The position numbers were made by a program, and so were the translations under genes. From positions 1 to 64,000 of the forward strand of contig JALHNV010000002.1 in assembly GCA_022843325.1 (NCBI GenBank): a stretch of 64,000 nucleotides of DNA, read 5' to 3'. The notes under the pieces were generated by a model. That model had not been told where the DNA came from, made no database searches, and saw only the letters and a program-made list of their open reading frames with translations. Position 1 is the first letter of the stretch, and every line of letters begins with the position of its first letter. This document shows, one piece after another, positions 47,418 through 56,197 of the stretch. Source of the DNA: Pseudolabrys sp. Its GTDB lineage: Bacteria > Pseudomonadota > Alphaproteobacteria > Rhizobiales > Xanthobacteraceae.

Positions 47418-48533
47418 TCAATCGGCATTGTTGAACGTCACCTCGCCCGGGCCGGCGCTGGCGTGGCTCACCTTCAACTCCGGTGCCAGCGGGATCTGAC
47501 GGCGCCGCTTGTCGGCGATTTCCTCGGCAACTTTCTGCATGAAGATAAATCGCTCGGGCGTGGTCGGGTGGGTGCTGCCGAGCCGGATGCTGGCCGGGCT
47601 TTCCAGCGCCAGCGCCCGCCACACATTCTCGGCGCCGGCGATGTCGTAGCCGGCGCGCGCGGCATAATAGGCGCCGACATAGTCGGCCTCCCGTTCGAAG
47701 CCGAGGCTGAAGGCCATCAGCCCGGTGCGTTGCAGATGCCGGGTGAAGGTGCCGCCGGTATTGATAGAGCCCAGCATCAGCCCGCCATCGGCCACGGCGC
47801 CGACCGCGGTGCCGACCAGCATGTTCTGCATCTTCTTCCGGTAGTGGCCCATGGTGACATGCGCCAGTTCATGGCCGATGACGACGGCGAGGTCCGCGTC
47901 GGCCGGCGTCAGGCGGAGCATGCCGGAGTGGATGACGATGCGCCGGAAATCGGTGAAGGCATTGGGCGTGGGGTTGATTTCGAGCTGGAATGGGATGGCG
48001 CAGCCGATCACCGGCCGGATCGTGCGGGTCAGAAACTGACGGTCGCGCCAGAATCTGACCTCGATCGGCGCCACGCCGTTCGTCTTCAGCCAGTCGGCGA
48101 TCCAGCCGCGCGGCCGCGCCACCGGCATGAGTTCGCCGTTGAAGGCCACCAGCTCGTCGCCGACAGCGATGCCGGCCTCGGCGGCCGGCGACCCCTCGAC
48201 AACTGAAATCACCGTTGGCCGCGCCCAGCTCAGGTCGAGCGCTTCGGACGAGAACGACCGCATGCGCTGCGGCAGGCTTTGCGGTGACACCGCCAGCAGG
48301 CCAATCTGGGCCGCGACGGCTTCGCCGCAGTCATCGCGATTGGCGGTGCGGATGCGGAAGGCGACGCGATCGACGCGGTGAAGTTGCGCGTAATAATCGC
48401 GAAGTTGCGCGATTTCCTGGCGCCGCTTTTCGACGGCGACGTCTTCGGGTGACAGCGACGGCAGGCTGCTGTCGGGCCCCGCGCAGCCCGTCAATGCCAA
48501 CGCCATCACGCTCGACAAGAAACGCGAACGCAC
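47418..48533 (-). CDS. M48-family metalloprotease lipoprotein with PDZ-like domain
   Basis: About 371 residues from a GTG at 48533, which gives a clean lipoprotein signal (RSRFLSSVMALALTGC). An upstream ATG at 48560 would add nine residues encoded across a run of nine G. A PDZ-like segment (TVISVVEGSPAAEAGIAVGDELVAFNG, about 105-131) precedes the peptidase domain with the zinc motif VIGHELAHVTMGH (about 220-232) and the third ligand in GFEREADYVGAYYA. It probably degrades or chaperones outer-membrane or periplasmic proteins. The G-run may serve as the ribosome site. Confidence 0.9.
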   Translation of the reverse strand: MRSRFLSSVMALALTGCAGPDSSLPSLSPEDVAVEKRRQEIAQLRDYYAQLHRVDRVAFRIRTANRDDCGEAVAAQIGLLAVSPQSLPQRMRSFSSEALDLSWARPTVISVVEGSPAAEAGIAVGDELVAFNGELMPVARPRGWIADWLKTNGVAPIEVRFWRDRQFLTRTIRPVIGCAIPFQLEINPTPNAFTDFRRIVIHSGMLRLTPADADLAVVIGHELAHVTMGHYRKKMQNMLVGTAVGAVADGGLMLGSINTGGTFTRHLQRTGLMAFSLGFEREADYVGAYYAARAGYDIAGAENVWRALALESPASIRLGSTHPTTPERFIFMQKVAEEIADKRRRQIPLAPELKVSHASAGPGEVTFNNAD

Positions 48534-48644
48534 GCCACCCCCCCCCACCGGGGTCAGCATGCGTCAGCTCCATTCCACGATCAAGCCAAGGTTGCGTCAG
48601 GCATCGATACAACCTCTGCGGACCCGGCGCTGCCGGACGCGCAA

Positions 48645-49121
48645 CTACATGGAAACTTTGCGATTTTCGCCCAATTCAGGCCGGCTTCCGGTGGCGGCGG
48701 CGGTCAGCATCTTGATCATGGCCACGACCTTGCCCGGACCATCCCAATACTCCGCCTCGATCGGCGTCACTTTGAGAACGCGGATGTTCGGATTGTCGGG
48801 CGTATCCCACCAGGCCTTGGCGGTGGGCTCCCACAATTCCTTGATCTTGGCGCGGTCGTTGGACACGACGGCATTGCCGGACAGCGACACGTAGTTGTGC
48901 GCGTCACTGTCGGAGAAGGACAGATTGAGCTTGGGGTACTTCGCTATCTCGTCATCGGCGTGATGACGGACGTCGGCGAGGAAATAGATCGCGTTCTGCT
49001 CGCGGCGCGTGCGTGCATCCATGGGACGGGAATGCAGATTGGTGCCGTCCCACGTCGTCAGCATGCAGATGGGAATTTTCTTCATCAGGTCCCAGACCCG
49101 ATCGGTGTCCTTGTCCGCCAT
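48645..49121 (-). CDS. General stress protein, pyridoxamine 5'-phosphate oxidase-like fold
   Basis: 158 residues from the ATG at 49121 with GAGG upstream. The split-barrel flavin-binding fold is recognisable in MLTTWDGTNLHSRPMDARTRREQNAIYFLAD and NLSFSDSDAHNYVSLSGNAVV, and the C-terminal TAKAWWDTPDNPNIRVLKVTPIEAEYWD matches the general stress protein 26 group. It probably binds FMN or F420-like cofactors. An exact EcfG-type promoter lies 39-63 bases upstream, agreeing with the family name. Confidence 0.92.
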   Translation of the reverse strand: MADKDTDRVWDLMKKIPICMLTTWDGTNLHSRPMDARTRREQNAIYFLADVRHHADDEIAKYPKLNLSFSDSDAHNYVSLSGNAVVSNDRAKIKELWEPTAKAWWDTPDNPNIRVLKVTPIEAEYWDGPGKVVAMIKMLTAAATGSRPELGENRKVSM

Positions 49122-49159
49122 GGAACGCCTCACGTTTTGTGTGCCGGATTGCCGGCGAC

Positions 49160-49184
49160 AACGTGAGGTGGGAGCTAATGTTCC
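49160..49184 (-). promoter_or_regulatory. EcfG-type general stress promoter
   Basis: On the minus strand GGAAC (49184-49180), exactly 16 bases, CGTT (49163-49160). It ends 39 bases before the ATG of the general stress protein at 49121. Confidence 0.8.
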
Positions 49185-49226
49185 GGCACGGAGACGTGAC
49201 AGCGAGTTCCGCTTCAGCGCACCGAC

Positions 49227-50006
49227 TTAAAGCTGCCGGTCGACCAGCGCCTTTTTCAGCGTGGCGATTTCCTTGGCCGGGTTAAGACCCTTCGGACAGG
49301 CCTTGGAGCAGTTCATGATGGTGTGGCAGCGATAGAGACGGAACGGATCCTCGAGATTGTCGAGGCGTTCGCCGGTCGCTTCGTCGCGCGAGTCCTGAAC
49401 CCAGCGGTTGGCCTGCAGCAGGGCAGCCGGACCGAGGTAACGGTCCGAGTTCCACCAGTAGCTCGGGCACGAGGTCGAGCAGCAGGCGCACAGGATGCAC
49501 TCGTACATGCCGTCGAGCTTGGCGCGGTCGGTGTGGCTCTGCTTCCACTCCTTCTCGGGCGTCGCGGTGGTGGTGTGCAGCCACGGCTCAATCGAGGCGT
49601 ACTGCGCGTAGAAATTCTTCAGGTCCGGCACCAGGTCCTTCACCACCGGCTGATGCGGCAGCGGATAGATCTTCACCGGGTCCTTGTTGTCGTCGATCGC
49701 CTTGGTGCAAGCCAGCGTGTTGGTGCCGTCGATGTTCATGGCGCAGGAGCCGCACACGCCCTCGCGGCAGGAGCGGCGGAAGGCCAGCGTCGGATCGATG
49801 TTGTTCTTGATCCAGATCAGCGCGTCGAGAACCATCGGGCCGCAGTCGTCGCGATCGACGTAATAGGTGTCGATGCTCGGGTTGGCGTTGCCGTCGGGAT
49901 TCCAGCGATAGACCTTGAATTCGGTCAGGTGCGTGGACTTCGGCGCCCGCGGCCAGGTCTTGCCCTCGGTGACTTTGGAATTCTTCGGCAGCGTGAGTTC
50001 GACCAT
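49227..50006 (-). CDS. sdhB: Succinate dehydrogenase iron-sulfur subunit
   Basis: 259 residues from the ATG at 50006, with AGGA about nine bases upstream. Cluster motifs are [13 protein letters not shown] (2Fe-2S, about 82-94), [15 protein letters not shown] (4Fe-4S, about 172-186) and [17 protein letters not shown] (3Fe-4S region, about 227-243). It passes electrons from the flavoprotein to the membrane quinone site of complex II. It is separated from sdhA by 128 bases that hold a double hairpin, unlike the tight spacing of the other sdh genes. Confidence 0.98.
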   Translation of the reverse strand: MVELTLPKNSKVTEGKTWPRAPKSTHLTEFKVYRWNPDGNANPSIDTYYVDRDDCGPMVLDALIWIKNNIDPTLAFRRSCREGVCGSCAMNIDGTNTLACTKAIDDNKDPVKIYPLPHQPVVKDLVPDLKNFYAQYASIEPWLHTTTATPEKEWKQSHTDRAKLDGMYECILCACCSTSCPSYWWNSDRYLGPAALLQANRWVQDSRDEATGERLDNLEDPFRLYRCHTIMNCSKACPKGLNPAKEIATLKKALVDRQL

Positions 50007-50027
50007 GTCGATGATCCTGGTTTCTTT

Positions 50028-50119
50028 TCCCGGGTGCATTGCATCGCGAAAGCGATGCGGCGCAGACCCGGGATCGTTACGGCCCCCGATTGGCGGTGCA
50101 TCACTGCGTGCTGCACCGC
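50028..50119. repeat. REP-like double hairpin between sdhA and sdhB
   Basis: First structure: TCCCGGGT (50028-50035) and ACCCGGGA (50066-50073) enclose GCATCGC-GAAA-GCGATGC (50041-50058). Second: GCGGTGCA (50093-50100) and TGCACCGC (50112-50119). It resembles the intergenic palindromes elsewhere in the window but lies inside an operon. Confidence 0.75.
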
Positions 50120-50134
50120 GTCCGGGGAAAGCAG

Positions 50135-51967
50135 CTAATAAACGCGCGCCTTCGGTTCGATGTAGGCGATCTCGTTGGTCAGCGTGTAATTGTGCACCGG
50201 CCGGTAATCGAGCGTCACGCCGCCGCTGTCGTCCATCCACGCCAGCGTGTGCTTCATCCAGTTATTGTCGTCGCGATCCGGATAGTCCTCGCGGGCGTGG
50301 CCGCCGCGGCTCTCGGTGCGGTTGCGCGCCGAGTCCATGGTGACGACGGCCTGGCCGATGAGATTGTCGAGCTCCATCGTCTCGATCAGGTCGGAATTCC
50401 AGATCAGCGACCGGTCCGTCACGCGCAGGTCGGGCATGCCGGCATAGACGTCGTGAATGAGCTTGTGGCCTTCGTCGAGCACTTCGCCGGTGCGGAACAC
50501 CGCGCAGTTGTTCTGCATCACGCGCTGCATCTTGAGGCGCAGCTCGGCGGTCGGCGTGCCACCGGAGGCGTGGCGGAATTTGTCCAGCCGCGCCAGCGCC
50601 AGATCGGCGGAATCCTTCGGCAACTCGGGCTGCTTTTCGCCGGGGGTGAGAATTTCGGCACAGCGCAACGCCGCTGCGCGGCCAAACACCACCAGGTCGA
50701 TCAGCGAGTTGGAGCCGAGGCGGTTGGCGCCGTGCACCGAGACGCAGCCGGCTTCACCGAGCGCCATCAGGCCGGGGACGACGGTGTCCGGATCGCCGTT
50801 CTTCAGGGTGACCGCTTCGCCATGATAGTTCGTGGCGATCCCGCCCATGTTGTAGTGCACGGTCGGCAGCACCGGGATCGGCTCGCGGGTGACATCGACG
50901 CCGGCGAAGATGCGCGCGGTCTCGCTGATGCCGGGCAGGCGCTCGGCCAGCACCTTGGGATCGAGATGATCGAGGTGCAGGAAGATGTGGTCCTTGTCCT
51001 TGCCAACGCCGCGGCCTTCGCGGATTTCCATGGTCATCGAACGCGACACCACGTCGCGCGAGGCTAGGTCCTTGGCCGACGGCGCGTAACGCTCCATGAA
51101 GCGCTCGCCTTCGGAGTTGGTCAGGTAGCCGCCTTCGCCGCGCGAACCTTCGGTGATCAGGCAGCCGGCCGGATAGATGCCGGTCGGATGGAATTGCACG
51201 AACTCCATGTCCTGCAGCGGCAGGCCGGCGCGCAACACCATGCCGCCGCCGTCGCCGGTGCAGATATGCGCCGAGGTGCAGGAGAAATAGGCGCGGCCAT
51301 AACCGCCGGTCGCCAGGATGGTCATGTTGCCGGCGAAGCGGTGCAGCGTGCCGTCGTCCATGTTCAGGGCGATCACGCCGCGGCAGCGGCCGGCATCGTC
51401 CATGATCAGGTCGATGGCGAAGTATTCGATGAAGAACTCGGCGTTATGCTTCAGCGCCTGGCCGTACATGGTGTGCAGCATGGCGTGACCGGTGCGGTCG
51501 GCGGCGGCGCAGGTGCGCTGCGCGGTACCCTTGCCGTAATGCGTGGTCATGCCACCGAACGGGCGCTGGTAGATGCGGCCGTCTTCCTCGCGACGCGAGA
51601 ATGGCAGGCCCCAGTGCTCCAGTTCGTAGACGGCGGCCGGCGCGTTGCGGCACAGGTATTCGATCGAGTCCTGGTCGCCGAGCCAGTCGGCGCCCTTGAC
51701 GGTGTCGTACATGTGCCAGCGCCAGTCGTCCTCGCTCATGTTGCCGAGCGCGGCGGCGATGCCGCCCTGCGCCGCGACGGTGTGGGAGCGGGTCGGGAAC
51801 ACCTTGGTGATGCATGCGGTACGCAGCCCCGCTTCCGAGCAGCCGACCACCGCGCGCAGGCCCGAGCCGCCGGCGCCGACCACCACCACGTCATAGGTGT
51901 GGTCCTCGATCGGATAGGCCCTGCCGTTGACCGCCGGGCCGCCGTTGAACTTACCATTGCTTGCCAT
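50135..51967 (-). CDS. sdhA: Succinate dehydrogenase flavoprotein subunit
   Basis: 610 residues; oxidises succinate to fumarate with covalently bound FAD. The FAD fold is [21 protein letters not shown] (about 28-48), the flavin-linked histidine lies in [17 protein letters not shown] (about 61-77), and the substrate site includes HPTGI and the [18 protein letters not shown] segment (about 408-425). It starts four bases after the sdhD stop region and is part of the leftward sdhCDAB operon. Confidence 0.98.
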   Translation of the reverse strand: MASNGKFNGGPAVNGRAYPIEDHTYDVVVVGAGGSGLRAVVGCSEAGLRTACITKVFPTRSHTVAAQGGIAAALGNMSEDDWRWHMYDTVKGADWLGDQDSIEYLCRNAPAAVYELEHWGLPFSRREEDGRIYQRPFGGMTTHYGKGTAQRTCAAADRTGHAMLHTMYGQALKHNAEFFIEYFAIDLIMDDAGRCRGVIALNMDDGTLHRFAGNMTILATGGYGRAYFSCTSAHICTGDGGGMVLRAGLPLQDMEFVQFHPTGIYPAGCLITEGSRGEGGYLTNSEGERFMERYAPSAKDLASRDVVSRSMTMEIREGRGVGKDKDHIFLHLDHLDPKVLAERLPGISETARIFAGVDVTREPIPVLPTVHYNMGGIATNYHGEAVTLKNGDPDTVVPGLMALGEAGCVSVHGANRLGSNSLIDLVVFGRAAALRCAEILTPGEKQPELPKDSADLALARLDKFRHASGGTPTAELRLKMQRVMQNNCAVFRTGEVLDEGHKLIHDVYAGMPDLRVTDRSLIWNSDLIETMELDNLIGQAVVTMDSARNRTESRGGHAREDYPDRDDNNWMKHTLAWMDDSGGVTLDYRPVHNYTLTNEIAYIEPKARVY

Positions 51968-51970
51968 GAC

Positions 51971-52360
51971 TCAGACCCCGAACGACAGCTTGAGAATGGC
52001 GAAGGCGGACGCAAGGCCGACGACAGACACGAAGAACGTATTCGACATCAGCGCGAGGAATTTCCATTTATCCTCGTGCACGTAGTCGAGGATGATTTCC
52101 TGCATGCCGAGCCACATGTGATACGCGGTGTTGATGATAAACAGCAGCATCAGGATCGCGATCAGCGGCGATCCGAGGATCTGCACGGCCGCTGCATGAC
52201 TGCGGCCCAGCAATGAAATGACGATGACGATCAGCGCCACCGTGAGCAGCACGCCCGCCACCGACGTGACGCGCTGATGCCAGAAATGGCCGGTGCCGGA
52301 GCGGGCGGCGCCGAGGCCGCGGACGCGGCGCAGCGGCGTGCGGAACATCGGTTCGGTCAT
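51971..52360 (-). CDS. sdhD: Succinate dehydrogenase membrane anchor subunit
   Basis: 129 residues with three hydrophobic helices (about 33-52, 62-82, 103-123). The family segment HFWHQRVTSVAGVLL (about 26-40) and the heme/quinone histidine region AYHMWLGMQEIILDYVH (about 83-99) are present. The ATG at 52360 overlaps the sdhC stop by four bases (ATGA). A longer frame to 52894 runs antiparallel in phase with sdhC and is not used. Confidence 0.95.
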   Translation of the reverse strand: MTEPMFRTPLRRVRGLGAARSGTGHFWHQRVTSVAGVLLTVALIVIVISLLGRSHAAAVQILGSPLIAILMLLFIINTAYHMWLGMQEIILDYVHEDKWKFLALMSNTFFVSVVGLASAFAILKLSFGV

Positions 52361-52785
52361 CGCGGGCCTCCCATGGCCAGATAGCCGACGACCCAGAGCG
52401 CCACCGTGAGCCCGATCGACCCGACCAGCGTCGCGACCGTCATCCATTCGCGGTCGGCCGGATCGAAGCCGTGGAGCGTGTCCCAAACGAGATGGCGGAT
52501 ACCGCCGAGCATGTGATGGAGCAACGCCCAGGTGTAGCCGAACAGGATCAGCTGCCCGATCAGGCTGCCCATGAACCATTCGACATTGGCGTAGGCATTG
52601 GGGCCGGAGGCCGCCGCGATCAGCCACCAGGCCAGCAGCAGCATGCCGAAATAGAGCGCCGAGCCCGTGATGCGGTGGACGATGGACATCACCATCGTCA
52701 GCATTGGGCGATAAATTTGCAGGTGGGGGGAGATGGGGCGGGGGCGCCTGGCGCCCGAACTCGTTCTCGCCTCGTAGTCGGCCAT
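52357..52785 (-). CDS. sdhC: Succinate dehydrogenase cytochrome b556 subunit
   Basis: 142 residues from the ATG at 52785 with GGGAG about ten bases upstream. It has the SdhC pattern RPISPHLQIYRPMLTMVMSIVHRITGSALYFG (about 18-49) and the heme-ligand region LLHHMLGGIRHLVWD (about 98-112), in three membrane helices. First gene of the sdhCDAB operon; a longer frame to 52866 lacks support. The promoter must lie in the 217-base gap shared with the divergent LysR gene. Confidence 0.96.
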   Translation of the reverse strand: MADYEARTSSGARRPRPISPHLQIYRPMLTMVMSIVHRITGSALYFGMLLLAWWLIAAASGPNAYANVEWFMGSLIGQLILFGYTWALLHHMLGGIRHLVWDTLHGFDPADREWMTVATLVGSIGLTVALWVVGYLAMGGPR

Positions 52786-53002
52786 CGTCGTTTCTCCCTG
52801 CGTCGCCGTAACCCTGTCGGCAGCGCGGCCGGTTGGTAGCCAAACTCCGCAGATACCGCAACGCACCCGGGGCGCGAGGAACTGCGAAATTCAAACTTTG
52901 CCAATTCTAACTTCTTGGATTACGAACAAAGCCGTATAGAACTGCTTATGCAATATGTGTTTTGCGTAGTCAGCCTTCGTCAAATAAGAAGGTTCCCGTT
53001 TT

Positions 53003-53890
53003 ATGCGTTATGACCTGACCGATCTCAATCTGTTTCGCCATATCGTAGAAGCGGGCAGCATCACCCACGGCGCGGCCCGGTCGAACCTGGCGCTGGCCGC
53101 GGCCTCGACCCGCATTCGCAAGATGGAACTCTCGTTCGGCACCGAGCTGCTGGTGCGGGGCCGTCAGGGCGTGGTCCCTACCCAGGCCGGCCGGACCCTG
53201 CTGGCCCATGCCCGCTCGATCCTGGCGCAGAGCGAGCGCCTGCAGGAGGACCTGACCCCCTATGCGCGCGGATTGGCCGGGCAGGTGCGGGTGCTGTCCA
53301 ACACCAATGCGCTGACCGAGTTCCTGCCCGAGACGCTGAGTTCGTTCCTGATGGCCTTCCCCGACATCAGCGTCGATCTGGAGGAGCGGCTGTCGGACGA
53401 AATCGTCGGACTGATCGCTGAAGGCACCGGCGACATCGGCATCGTCGCCGGCACCGTCGACAATGGCGGCTTGCACACGTTTCCGTTCCGCAGCGACCGC
53501 TTCGTGCTGGTGGTGGCGAAGGGCCATCCGCTGGCCAGCCGGCCGCGCATCGGCTTTGCCGAGGTGCTGGACTACGACATGGTCGGGCTCGACCGCGCCA
53601 GCGCGATCCAGCGCTTTCTCGCCGACAAGGCCAACCGGATCGGCCGGCCGCTGCGGCTTCGCGTGCAGCTGCGCTCGTTCGATGCGATCTGCCGGCTGGT
53701 CGAGTGCAATGTCGGCGTGGGGATAGTGCCCGAGACCACGGTGAGCCGCGCCGCGCGCAACATGGCGATCAGCGCCATCCGCCTCACCGACTCGTGGGCG
53801 CCCCGCGAGCTGACCATCTGCGTCCGCGATCTGGAGGCGCTGCCGCCCTATGCACGGCAGCTGGTGGATCATCTGCGCGCGAGCGCGTAG
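53003..53890 (+). CDS. LysR-family transcriptional regulator
   Basis: 295 residues. The winged HTH is at about 5-62 (LTDLNLFRHIVEAGSITHGAARSNLALAAASTRIRKMELSFG) and the effector-binding domain at about 92-290 (GQVRVLSNTNALTEFLPETLSSFLMAFPDISVDL). It is divergent from sdhC, the classical position of a LysR regulator relative to its target, but sdh is not a usual LysR target. The shared gap contains AT-rich DNA with imperfect dyads around 52945-52975. The effector is unknown. Confidence 0.92.
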   Translation: MRYDLTDLNLFRHIVEAGSITHGAARSNLALAAASTRIRKMELSFGTELLVRGRQGVVPTQAGRTLLAHARSILAQSERLQEDLTPYARGLAGQVRVLSNTNALTEFLPETLSSFLMAFPDISVDLEERLSDEIVGLIAEGTGDIGIVAGTVDNGGLHTFPFRSDRFVLVVAKGHPLASRPRIGFAEVLDYDMVGLDRASAIQRFLADKANRIGRPLRLRVQLRSFDAICRLVECNVGVGIVPETTVSRAARNMAISAIRLTDSWAPRELTICVRDLEALPPYARQLVDHLRASA

Positions 53891-53899
53891 CAACACCTT

Positions 53900-53997
53900 C
53901 CGCTCATTCCCGCGCAAGCGGGAATCCAGTTCTGTCCTAAATTTGGGGGCTGTACTTGCGGCAAATCCTAGACCCCCGCTTCCGCGGGGGTGAGCGG
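53900..53997. repeat. REP-like palindrome after the LysR gene
   Basis: Outer arms CCGCTC (53900-53905) and GAGCGG (53992-53997) enclose CATTCCCGCGCAAGCGGGAAT and a CCCCCGCTTCCGCGGGGG hairpin, the same design as 37630-37712. It lies between convergent genes. Confidence 0.75.
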
Positions 53998-54026
53998 AGC
54001 CAAGAATGGGCTCTCCGGCGCAGCAC

Positions 54027-55091
54027 CTACTTCGGCATCAGCACCCAGTAATCCAGCTCAAGGATCACCGCCGGGTCGTAGTCGCTGCCCGTCTTATAGG
54101 GGAAGTCCGTGCACGGCTTGTCCTTGGTGGCGACGGTGCGCAGGCGCAGCGCACCGACATCGCTGCGGCCGTGCAGAGTGGCGGCTTCGAGCACCTCGCT
54201 CCAGGCGAACACCGTGAGCCCGGCAAACAGCGGCGACACGTGACGCCCGCCATTGATGGCGGCGATGTGGAAGGCGTTGCCAAGGCCGTTGAACGACAGC
54301 GCCCGCGCCAGCGAGATCGGGTGCCCGCCATAGATCAGCCGCTTGCCGAACCGGCTTTTGCTTTCGGTGAAGTGGTCGAAGTGGATGCGCGCGGTGTTCT
54401 GGTAAAGCCGCGTCGCAATCATGTGCTCGGCGTCTTCCACCGTAATGCCGGCGACATGGTCGATCTTCTCGCCGACGCTGTAGTCGCCGAAGCGATGCGG
54501 GCTGCCGGCCAGCACATCGTCGTAAGCCCCGTTGTTGACGATCGGGCAGCCGTCGCCGAGCAGATCGACTTCCACGGCTTCGGGCAGTTCGGGCACAACC
54601 TCGTCCGGCGCCGGCGCGCTCTCGTCGCGCTTGCGCACCATCACCCAACGCACAAACTCCAGCACCGCGGTACCGCTCTCGTCGAAGCCGCGCGAGCGCA
54701 CATAAACGATGCCGGTCTTCTTGTTTGAATTCTCTTTCAGCCCGATCACTTCCGACGTCGCGCTCAGCGTCGCGCCCGGATAGACCGGCTTGAGGAAGCG
54801 GCAGTCGGCGTAGCCGAGATTGGCGACGGCGTTGAGCGAGATGTCCGGCACGGTTTTGCCGAACACGATATGAAACACGAGAAGGTCATCGACCGGCGCC
54901 TGGCGGTAGCCGATTGCCTGCGCAAAATTGTCCGATGATTGCACGGCAAAGCGCGATCCGAACAGCCCGTTGTACAGCGCGACGTCGCCGGTGGTGACGG
55001 TGCGCGGGGTCGCGTGGCGGATCTGCTGACCGAGGCGGAAATCCTCGAAGAAATTATTGGTCGTCGTCTTGGCGTTTGACGGCTCGCTCAC
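54027..55091 (-). CDS. mch: Mesaconyl-CoA hydratase (MaoC-type, ethylmalonyl-CoA pathway)
   Basis: 354 residues with two MaoC/hotdog domains (about 10-160 and 185-350). The start NNFFEDFRLGQQIRHATPRTVTTGDVALYNGLFGSRFA and the later YQNTARIHFDHFTESKSRFGKRLIYGGHPISLARALSFNGL closely follow the mesaconyl-CoA (2-methylfumaryl-CoA) hydratase of Rhodobacter and Methylobacterium as I remember it. That enzyme forms beta-methylmalyl-CoA, which is later cleaved to glyoxylate and propionyl-CoA. No other gene of the pathway is in the window. A generic MaoC dehydratase is the alternative. Confidence 0.88.
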   Translation of the reverse strand: MSEPSNAKTTTNNFFEDFRLGQQIRHATPRTVTTGDVALYNGLFGSRFAVQSSDNFAQAIGYRQAPVDDLLVFHIVFGKTVPDISLNAVANLGYADCRFLKPVYPGATLSATSEVIGLKENSNKKTGIVYVRSRGFDESGTAVLEFVRWVMVRKRDESAPAPDEVVPELPEAVEVDLLGDGCPIVNNGAYDDVLAGSPHRFGDYSVGEKIDHVAGITVEDAEHMIATRLYQNTARIHFDHFTESKSRFGKRLIYGGHPISLARALSFNGLGNAFHIAAINGGRHVSPLFAGLTVFAWSEVLEAATLHGRSDVGALRLRTVATKDKPCTDFPYKTGSDYDPAVILELDYWVLMPK

Positions 55092-55240
55092 GCTTGTACT
55101 CCTTCGGCAAGGCGCTCCGGCGCCGCATTCTCACAAACCCGTGAGACAAATGCCAGCGCCGGTCAACGGGAAACTGAACATGACGTGTTTGCGACAAGTG
55201 CTACCGATCGATGCGTCGATAAACCTCGGGAGGATATACG

Positions 55241-55453
55241 ATGACGAAGAGTGTTCTGTTTTCCGCGCTGATCGCCGCCGGAGTCGCTGTTGCGCCGGCC
55301 GTTATTGCTCAAGACGCCATGAAGAAGGACAGCATGGCAAAGGACTCGATGAAGAAGGACACGATGAGCAAGGATTCGATGTCGAAGGACTCGATGTCCA
55401 AAGGCGACGCCAAGAAGAAGGACGGCATGGCCAAGGACAACATGAAGAAATAG
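55241..55453 (+). CDS. Pentapeptide MXKDX repeat protein
   Basis: 70 residues: a signal peptide (about 1-23, ending AVIAQ) followed by about nine tandem five-residue units of the form (D/G)xMxK (DAMKK, DSMAK, DSMKK, DTMSK, DSMSK...). This is the MXKDX repeat family (TIGR02953 as I recall), small secreted Met/Lys/Asp-rich proteins of unknown role that tend to occur beside cytochrome b or redox genes, as here. The Met-rich repeat could bind metal or act as a methionine-oxidation sink; both are speculation. GGGAGG lies nine bases before the ATG. Confidence 0.88.
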   Translation: MTKSVLFSALIAAGVAVAPAVIAQDAMKKDSMAKDSMKKDTMSKDSMSKDSMSKGDAKKKDGMAKDNMKK

Positions 55454-55464
55454 CCGGTTCGCGT

Positions 55465-55498
55465 TGCGGCCGGACCTGCATCCGTGGGCCCGGCCGCA
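55465..55498 (+). terminator. Hairpin after the MXKDX gene (possible terminator)
   Basis: TGCGGCCGG (55465-55473) pairs perfectly with CCGGCCGCA (55490-55498). There is no T-run, so it may instead stabilise or attenuate the transcript entering the cytochrome b gene. Confidence 0.35.
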
Positions 55499-55564
55499 CC
55501 GTATAGTGGGTATGCGGCGCGCCGGACCGGCGCGGCCGTCCCTCGATAGCAAAGGCGTGTTGCC

Positions 55565-56194
55565 ATGACCGCCGAAACCGCCGCCGACACCGTCGCCGAA
55601 CGGCCGTCGCACCCCGTCATTCACCCCGGCTGGCTGCGCCTCTGCCACTGGATCAATGCTGTGGCGATGCTGGTGATGATCGCCTCCGGCTGGCAGATCT
55701 ATAACGCCGCGCCGCTGTTCGGCTTCACGTTTCCCGGCAGCGTCACGCTGGGCGGCTGGCTGGCCGGCGGCCTGCTCTGGCATTTCGCCGCGATGTGGGT
55801 GCTGGCGATCAACGGGCTGGTCTATCTGGCGCTTGGCTTCGCCACCGGCCGTTTCCAAGCCAGGCTGTGGCCGATCGCGCCCGCGGCCGTGTTTTCTGAC
55901 GTCAAAGCCGCGCTGACTTTCCGGCTCAATCACGCCGACCTGTCGCGCTACAACGCCGTGCAGAAGCTGCTGTACACCGGCGTCATCATCAGCGGTATCG
56001 TGATCGTGCTATCGGGACTGGCGATGTGGAAGCCGGTGCAGCTTCAGGAACTGACCGCGGTGTTCGGCGGCTATGAGTGGGTGCGCTACGTGCACTTCTT
56101 TGCGATGGCAGCCATCGTCGGCTTTCTGGTCGTGCACGTGACGTTGGCGCTGCTGGTGCCGAAGAGCCTGCGCGCCATGGTCACGGGGAGATAG
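55565..56194 (+). CDS. Cytochrome b561/thiosulfate-reductase-type membrane subunit
   Basis: 209 residues with about four to five membrane helices. It begins RLCHWINAVAMLVMIASGWQIYN, the cytochrome b_N (Ni-Fe hydrogenase/formate dehydrogenase b-type) heme-ligand helix with His, and ends with a second heme-helix YVHFFAMAAIVGFLVVHVTLALLVP (His near 179 and 193). It is probably the membrane electron partner of the molybdoenzyme encoded three bases downstream, exchanging electrons with quinone. Confidence 0.9.
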   Translation: MTAETAADTVAERPSHPVIHPGWLRLCHWINAVAMLVMIASGWQIYNAAPLFGFTFPGSVTLGGWLAGGLLWHFAAMWVLAINGLVYLALGFATGRFQARLWPIAPAAVFSDVKAALTFRLNHADLSRYNAVQKLLYTGVIISGIVIVLSGLAMWKPVQLQELTAVFGGYEWVRYVHFFAMAAIVGFLVVHVTLALLVPKSLRAMVTGR

Positions 56195-56197
56195 CCA

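Noticed and set aside
51971..52894. 307-residue frame covering sdhD and the opposite phase of sdhC.
   Set aside because: Only the last 129 residues match SdhD. The rest is an out-of-frame reading of sdhC on the same strand.
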